A stretch of 35,462 nt of DNA, from contig NZ_JACBNY010000019.1 of the NCBI RefSeq assembly GCF_013449735.1, positions 1 through 35,462 on the forward strand. Reading direction: 5' to 3'. The notes beneath the pieces are model-generated. The model did no database searches. It saw nothing but the letters and a program-made list of their open reading frames with translations, and was not told where the DNA came from. This document shows positions 32,763 to 35,462 of the stretch, piece by piece. Within the stretch, counting starts at the first letter, position 1; each line of letters starts with the position of its first letter. The stretch is from Pseudolactococcus laudensis (GTDB lineage Bacteria > Bacillota > Bacilli > Lactobacillales > Streptococcaceae). The position numbers and the translations under genes are program-made.

Positions 32763-32876
32763 ATACCAATTTCGCATTGTTTTGGCAAAAGATTTCGAAA
32801 TTGGTTAAAAAATCGTTGATTTCTTACGAAATTGGTATTGTTTTGCCAAATGAATACGAAATCGGTAAAAACTGCT
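32763..32876. repeat. CGAAATTGGT repeat block
   Basis: CGAAATTGGT occurs at 32796-32805 and 32827-32836, as CGAAATCGGT at 32857-32866 and inverted at 32765-32774, about 31 bp apart each time. ATTGTTTTG(G/C)CAAA occurs at about 32776 and again at 32837, so the block is also an imperfect direct repeat of about 61 bp. Copies 32763-32774 and 32827-32838 form a perfect 12-bp inverted repeat. Confidence 0.65.
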
Positions 32877-32978
32877 CTTTTCGTTTGAAACAAATGCCAA
32901 ATCGAGTAGACAGGATATTGGTTATACTTGGTAACGGTTAATCCTAGAACAAAGATGGTGATTATTAAACGTTAAAAG

Positions 32979-33030
32979 AAAAAGCAAACGATACACACGC
33001 ATCAAATAGCGTGGATCAGTTTACTTTTTT
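32979..33030 (-). terminator. Long bidirectional terminator after the flavin-reductase gene
   Basis: AAAAAGCAAAC and GTTTACTTTTT form an 11-bp outer stem (one G-U); CACGC/GCGTG form the inner stem. On the minus strand it lies 9 bp after the stop codon at 33039 and ends in T5; on the plus strand it ends in T6. Confidence 0.8.
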
Positions 33031-33038
33031 ATATCACT

Positions 33039-33650
33039 TTATTGAGGTCTTTCTAAATCAAACAAATCACCTAATTCAGCATAGGTATTGCCGGCTAGTC
33101 TTGCAATGGGTTGAAAGGCATCAGGTTTGACATAGAATTTTTCAGCGTCAAATACAGCATCAGAGAAAGCAAAATTGGTAATTTCAAGCAGCATGAGATT
33201 GCTGACAACATAGCCATTAGATTCAATTGGTATATGTTTGAATAATTTCGCTTCAAATCGGATTGGCGCATTGATAATAGAAGGTACGATAACTGTTCGA
33301 GACGGCTCAGTTGGAATGTCGAAAGTCCTAACCTCACTCATTTGACTCGGCAAGCTGGCTGCGGTTTGGTTCATCGCTTCAACGTTATCCGGTGAGATGA
33401 AGTGAATCACAGCCTCTTTCGTTGCCAACAAATTATTTACGGAATCTTTTTGTCCTAACATCGAGATGCTGACCAATGGTGGTTGGCTACTTACAACGTT
33501 GAAGAAACTGAAAGGTGCAGCATTAACGACGCCATCGACTGATTGCGTGGTCACCCAAGCAATAGGTCGTGGGATGACACTACCTGAAAGTAGTTTATAG
33601 GCTAGATAAGGATTGTGACGGTTAAGTTCATCAGTCGTGAAATTTTTCAT
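33039..33650 (-). CDS. Flavin-reductase-like (FMN-binding split-barrel) protein
   Basis: A 203-residue protein of the flavin reductase/DIM6-NTAB family. The N-terminal half shows SGSVIPRPIAWVTT and NAAPFSFFNVVSSQPPLVSIS, typical of the FMN-binding split barrel. It likely binds FMN and could serve as a reductase. The start at 33650 is set by AAAGGA; 11 more residues are possible from 33683 but without a ribosome site. It lies 61 bp after the MhqO-type gene and probably shares its promoter, suggesting a joint role in handling quinones or other aromatic electrophiles. Confidence 0.88.
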   Translation of the reverse strand: MKNFTTDELNRHNPYLAYKLLSGSVIPRPIAWVTTQSVDGVVNAAPFSFFNVVSSQPPLVSISMLGQKDSVNNLLATKEAVIHFISPDNVEAMNQTAASLPSQMSEVRTFDIPTEPSRTVIVPSIINAPIRFEAKLFKHIPIESNGYVVSNLMLLEITNFAFSDAVFDAEKFYVKPDAFQPIARLAGNTYAELGDLFDLERPQ

Positions 33651-33711
33651 GAAATTGTCCTTTGCTAATGAAAACGACGACATGAGTCGTCATTTTCAAA
33701 ATCTACTTGAT

Positions 33712-34866
33712 TTATTTATCGTTTGGAATGGCCTGTGGTTTGTGAGCCAAAATGCGGGAAATTGTCCAGATGTCATTTTCATCACGTTTGTCATGGGCAT
33801 CTGATGTATCCAGTGGGCGGAGGCGAGCGGCAGTTGCTGCTTTAACCGCTTCATCACCAGGGAAAAGATGTGGTGGTAAGCTGAGGTCAAGACCAGCTTC
33901 TTCTTTAGTTTCATCAATCCAGAAACCGCTTGTCATCAAGGCTTCTTCGTAAGAATCAACTTTACCTGCACCAGATTTAGCCATATCAAGGGCACCAATT
34001 CCCGGTGTGTCTGTCGCTAATTCAAATAATACTTGAGGAGCGACGCGGAAATATTCACTTGAGAAGTAGAAACGGTCAACCAATCCAGAATCAGGGAAAC
34101 GGAAAGATTTAATACGCTCAATCCAATAGCTAAGACTTTCAGGGTCTTTCACGCGAAGTGCTAAATGATGAATATTTCCAAAACCTTGCCAAGCAACACC
34201 TTCATTTGGGGCATCTTCAATAATTAATGTTGCACCATTGCCACCTTCAGCGAGTTCATATTGATGAAAGGCGCCTTCATCACCTGTTTTACGGAAACCT
34301 AATACTTTATCTAACACTAAATCCATATGTTCATAGTTGGCAACTTTAACAAAGACTGGACCAAGGCCTGCAATGGCGTGTTCATCAGGTACATTTGATA
34401 ATTGCCAAGGTTGTCCTGCAGGTACACCGACATTTGTTTCGTCTGAAATGAGTTGATATTGTTGGCCATCAAAGTCTTCAAATTCGACAAATTTCTTGCC
34501 AAAACGTGTTTTAATTTCACCATGAATGACTTCTGCCTGCTCAAAACGTGTCAACCAGTATGTTAAGGAGTTGTCAGAAGGGACACGGAAAGAGGCACGG
34601 TCGATATTGTTAGTCCCTTTAGTCCCTTTAGGGATACCAGGGAAATCGAAGAATGTCATATCCGTACCAGCGTTACCGCCTTCATCGGTAAAATAAAGGT
34701 GATATGTTTCATAGTCGTCTTGATTGACGGTTAATTTAGCAAGACGTAATCCTAAGATGTTAGTAAAGAAATCATAAATATGTTGGGCACTAGAACTAAT
34801 GGCAGTGACATGGTGAATACCACCAAGTGGGTAACGTTCGTCAATTTTAATTGTTGAATCTTTCAT
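33712..34866 (-). CDS. MhqO-type ring-cleaving dioxygenase (VOC superfamily)
   Basis: A 384-residue protein with two glyoxalase/dioxygenase (VOC) modules. The first begins GGIHHVTAISS (H18/H19) and the second contains GFGNIHHLALRV (H233/H234), with a likely metal ligand E282 in VLFELATD. This pattern matches MhqO and related hydroquinone-type dioxygenases. From about 330 a C-terminal part (DLSLPPHLFPGDEAVK and beyond) makes it longer than the roughly 310 residues of B. subtilis MhqO. AAGGAGC precedes the ATG. It heads a likely operon with the flavin-reductase-like gene, under a promoter with two palindromes. Confidence 0.9.
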   Translation of the reverse strand: MKDSTIKIDERYPLGGIHHVTAISSSAQHIYDFFTNILGLRLAKLTVNQDDYETYHLYFTDEGGNAGTDMTFFDFPGIPKGTKGTNNIDRASFRVPSDNSLTYWLTRFEQAEVIHGEIKTRFGKKFVEFEDFDGQQYQLISDETNVGVPAGQPWQLSNVPDEHAIAGLGPVFVKVANYEHMDLVLDKVLGFRKTGDEGAFHQYELAEGGNGATLIIEDAPNEGVAWQGFGNIHHLALRVKDPESLSYWIERIKSFRFPDSGLVDRFYFSSEYFRVAPQVLFELATDTPGIGALDMAKSGAGKVDSYEEALMTSGFWIDETKEEAGLDLSLPPHLFPGDEAVKAATAARLRPLDTSDAHDKRDENDIWTISRILAHKPQAIPNDK

Positions 34867-34924
34867 GGTAACAAGCTCCTTTTTCTTAAAAATCTCAAAT
34901 TAAAAATCAGTTAAAAGATGTATT

Positions 34925-34940
34925 GTTTACGTTTGTAAAC
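34925..34940. promoter_or_regulatory. Operator-like inverted repeat downstream of the dioxygenase promoter
   Basis: GTTTAC-GTTT-GTAAAC, perfect 6-bp arms. Relative to the predicted start near 34949 it covers about +9 to +24, where a bound repressor would block transcription. Confidence 0.6.
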
Positions 34941-34955
34941 TCTAATGATAAGTTC

Positions 34956-34984
34956 ATGATAAACTATTTTAGAAAATAGTGCAA
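34956..34984 (-). promoter_or_regulatory. Promoter of the dioxygenase-flavin reductase operon
   Basis: TTGCAC (34984-34979) and TATCAT (34961-34956) on the minus strand with exact 17-bp spacing. A perfect palindrome fills the spacer. Confidence 0.65.
34963..34980. promoter_or_regulatory. Palindrome inside the promoter spacer
   Basis: ACTATTTT-AG-AAAATAGT, perfect 8-bp arms, located between the -35 and -10 and touching the -35. This is the usual place for a MarR- or TetR-type repressor; the regulator is not encoded in the window. Confidence 0.65.
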
Positions 34985-35104
34985 GCATTTCGACTCAGAC
35001 TAAAAAATCAACTATTTGTCACTCTTTTATCAGGCGTTGTTATACCGTTCAGCTTGATTTTAATTTTTTGTAAGATACTTCAGAATTGAAATTTTACAGG
35101 ATTT

Positions 35105-35113
35105 TGTTAGAAT
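35105..35113 (+). promoter_or_regulatory. Extended -10 before the small membrane protein gene
   Basis: TGT followed by TAGAAT, ending 8 bases before the ATG at 35122, so the message would have a leader of about 0-2 nt. Confidence 0.5.
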
Positions 35114-35121
35114 ATACCTAT

Positions 35122-35298
35122 ATGATAAAAGAACAATTTTACGTGTTTATATTTGGAACAATTATCTATGCTTGGTTTTTTGCGGATGCTTTATTGACAG
35201 GCCGTCTCTTCTTGTTGGGCTTTTGGAGTTTTTTGTTATTCCGCAAATTAAGATTCGCTTATCGTGCGGACCGATGGATTCGTTTAAATAGTAAATAG
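35122..35298 (+). CDS. Small membrane protein (58 aa), possibly DUF3272-like
   Basis: A 58-residue protein starting MIKEQFYVFIFGTIIYAWFF with two short hydrophobic stretches (about 6-22 and 27-40) and a basic C-terminus (RKLRFAYRADRWIRLNSK). It resembles small streptococcal DUF3272 proteins from memory; the match is not certain. No Shine-Dalgarno precedes ATG 35122. A longer frame from 35086 would start upstream of the -10 element, which makes the shorter form more likely. Confidence 0.6.
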   Translation: MIKEQFYVFIFGTIIYAWFFADALLTGRLFLLGFWSFLLFRKLRFAYRADRWIRLNSK

Positions 35299-35353
35299 GA
35301 TAAGCAGTGACAGTTTTGTGATGCCTTAAAAAAAGGGCTCTTTGTCAAATCGT

Positions 35354-35373
35354 GTGGGAAAATAGTTTTCCAC
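35354..35373 (+). repeat. Stem-loop downstream of the small membrane protein gene
   Basis: GTGGGAAAA and TTTTCCAC pair with one bulged G around TAG; no T run follows directly. Confidence 0.5.
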
Positions 35374-35380
35374 TATAAAG

Positions 35381-35409
35381 CAAGTAACTGTTGAGTTGCT
35401 TGTTTTTTT
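35381..35409 (+). terminator. Intrinsic terminator
   Basis: CAAGTAAC and GTTGCTTG form an 8-bp stem (one G-U) with a 6-base loop, followed by seven T. Confidence 0.8.
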
Positions 35410-35429
35410 AATTAGTTAAGGTTTTGTTC

Positions 35430-35462
35430 ATGAGGAGAATGCGTTTCTTGAAGTTCCTAAAG
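35430..35462 (+). CDS. Possible start of the next gene, cut by the window edge
   Basis: An ATG at 35430 opens a frame of 11 codons (MRRMRFLKFLK) reaching the window end. The basic-hydrophobic start would fit a signal peptide or membrane protein. There is no good ribosome site before 35430; GAGGAG lies too close to the second ATG at 35439. Weak evidence. Confidence 0.25.
   Translation, partial: MRRMRFLKFLK

Larger units (their letters stand above)
32628..33038. other. Repeat-rich intergenic region
   Basis: These 411 bp contain no gene. From left to right: a short hairpin (32634-32654), a long terminator-like inverted repeat (32656-32715), the repeat block with CGAAATTGGT motifs (32763-32876), about 100 bp without recognisable features, and the terminator shared with the flavin-reductase gene (32979-33030). 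Confidence 0.7.

Noticed and set aside
32763-32876. CRISPR array
   Set aside because: Units are imperfect, one copy is inverted, the motif is only about 10 bp, and no cas genes are nearby.

Overview
The window reads as a chromosomal segment of a low-GC Gram-positive coccus of the Streptococcaceae, most probably a Lactococcus of the raffinolactis/piscium (Pseudolactococcus) type. The pointers are the encoded tmRNA tag AKNTQTYAVAA, a CovR/CovS pair, a GlnR box in front of amtB-glnB, a CIN-box-like site at comFA, a preQ1-II riboswitch in front of queT, and streptococcal-type Opp/Ami and methionine aminopeptidase proteins. The species is an inference from these features.

Layout. 1-78 is the start of a leftward transposase cut by the window edge. 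0.5-5.3 kb: yceD (DUF177), gnd and the covR/covS two-component system, with covR and covS split by a 341-bp spacer carrying a strong hairpin. 5.4-7.2 kb: amtB-glnB, ammonium uptake and PII signalling, behind a 17-bp-spaced promoter with a GlnR box just downstream. 7.4-11.05 kb: murD-murG-divIB, peptidoglycan precursor synthesis and division. 11.2-18.1 kb: oppA-B-C-D-F, a complete oligopeptide ABC importer with two hairpins between oppA and the permease genes. 18.2-22.2 kb: obgE, then a tightly coupled cluster of a 58-aa unknown protein, phoH, a HIT-like hydrolase, ybeY and dgkA. 22.2-24.1 kb: comFA-comFC on the minus strand, with yigZ divergent from comFA.

24.8-27.6 kb is the only accessory region. 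ssrA (tmRNA) is followed by a decayed integrated element: a tyrosine integrase, a small membrane protein and a small lipoprotein, all leftward. Each of the three is broken by exactly one base gained or lost in a homopolymer; restoring that base rebuilds a clean full-length protein in every case. The two small genes share a 31-bp leader repeat with inverted arms. A predicted plus-strand small RNA lies between the integrase and membrane-protein genes. No second attachment site was found.

27.65-35.3 kb is host sequence again: flavodoxin, map, a YihY-family membrane protein, an isochorismatase-fold hydrolase lacking the catalytic Cys and coupled to a GtrA-family protein, queT, a glutathione peroxidase, a 63-aa unknown protein followed by an intergenic repeat region, a flavin-reductase-like protein with an MhqO-type VOC dioxygenase under a palindrome-rich promoter, and a small membrane protein.

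Most of the window is ordinary core genome. The observations most worth checking are the triple-frameshifted ssrA element with its shared leader and candidate small RNA, a recurring pattern of genes whose -10 element lies 6-8 bases from the start codon with no Shine-Dalgarno (predicted leaderless), the repeat block near 32.8 kb, and the two palindromes on the dioxygenase promoter. I found no clear-cut undescribed defence or metabolic system.
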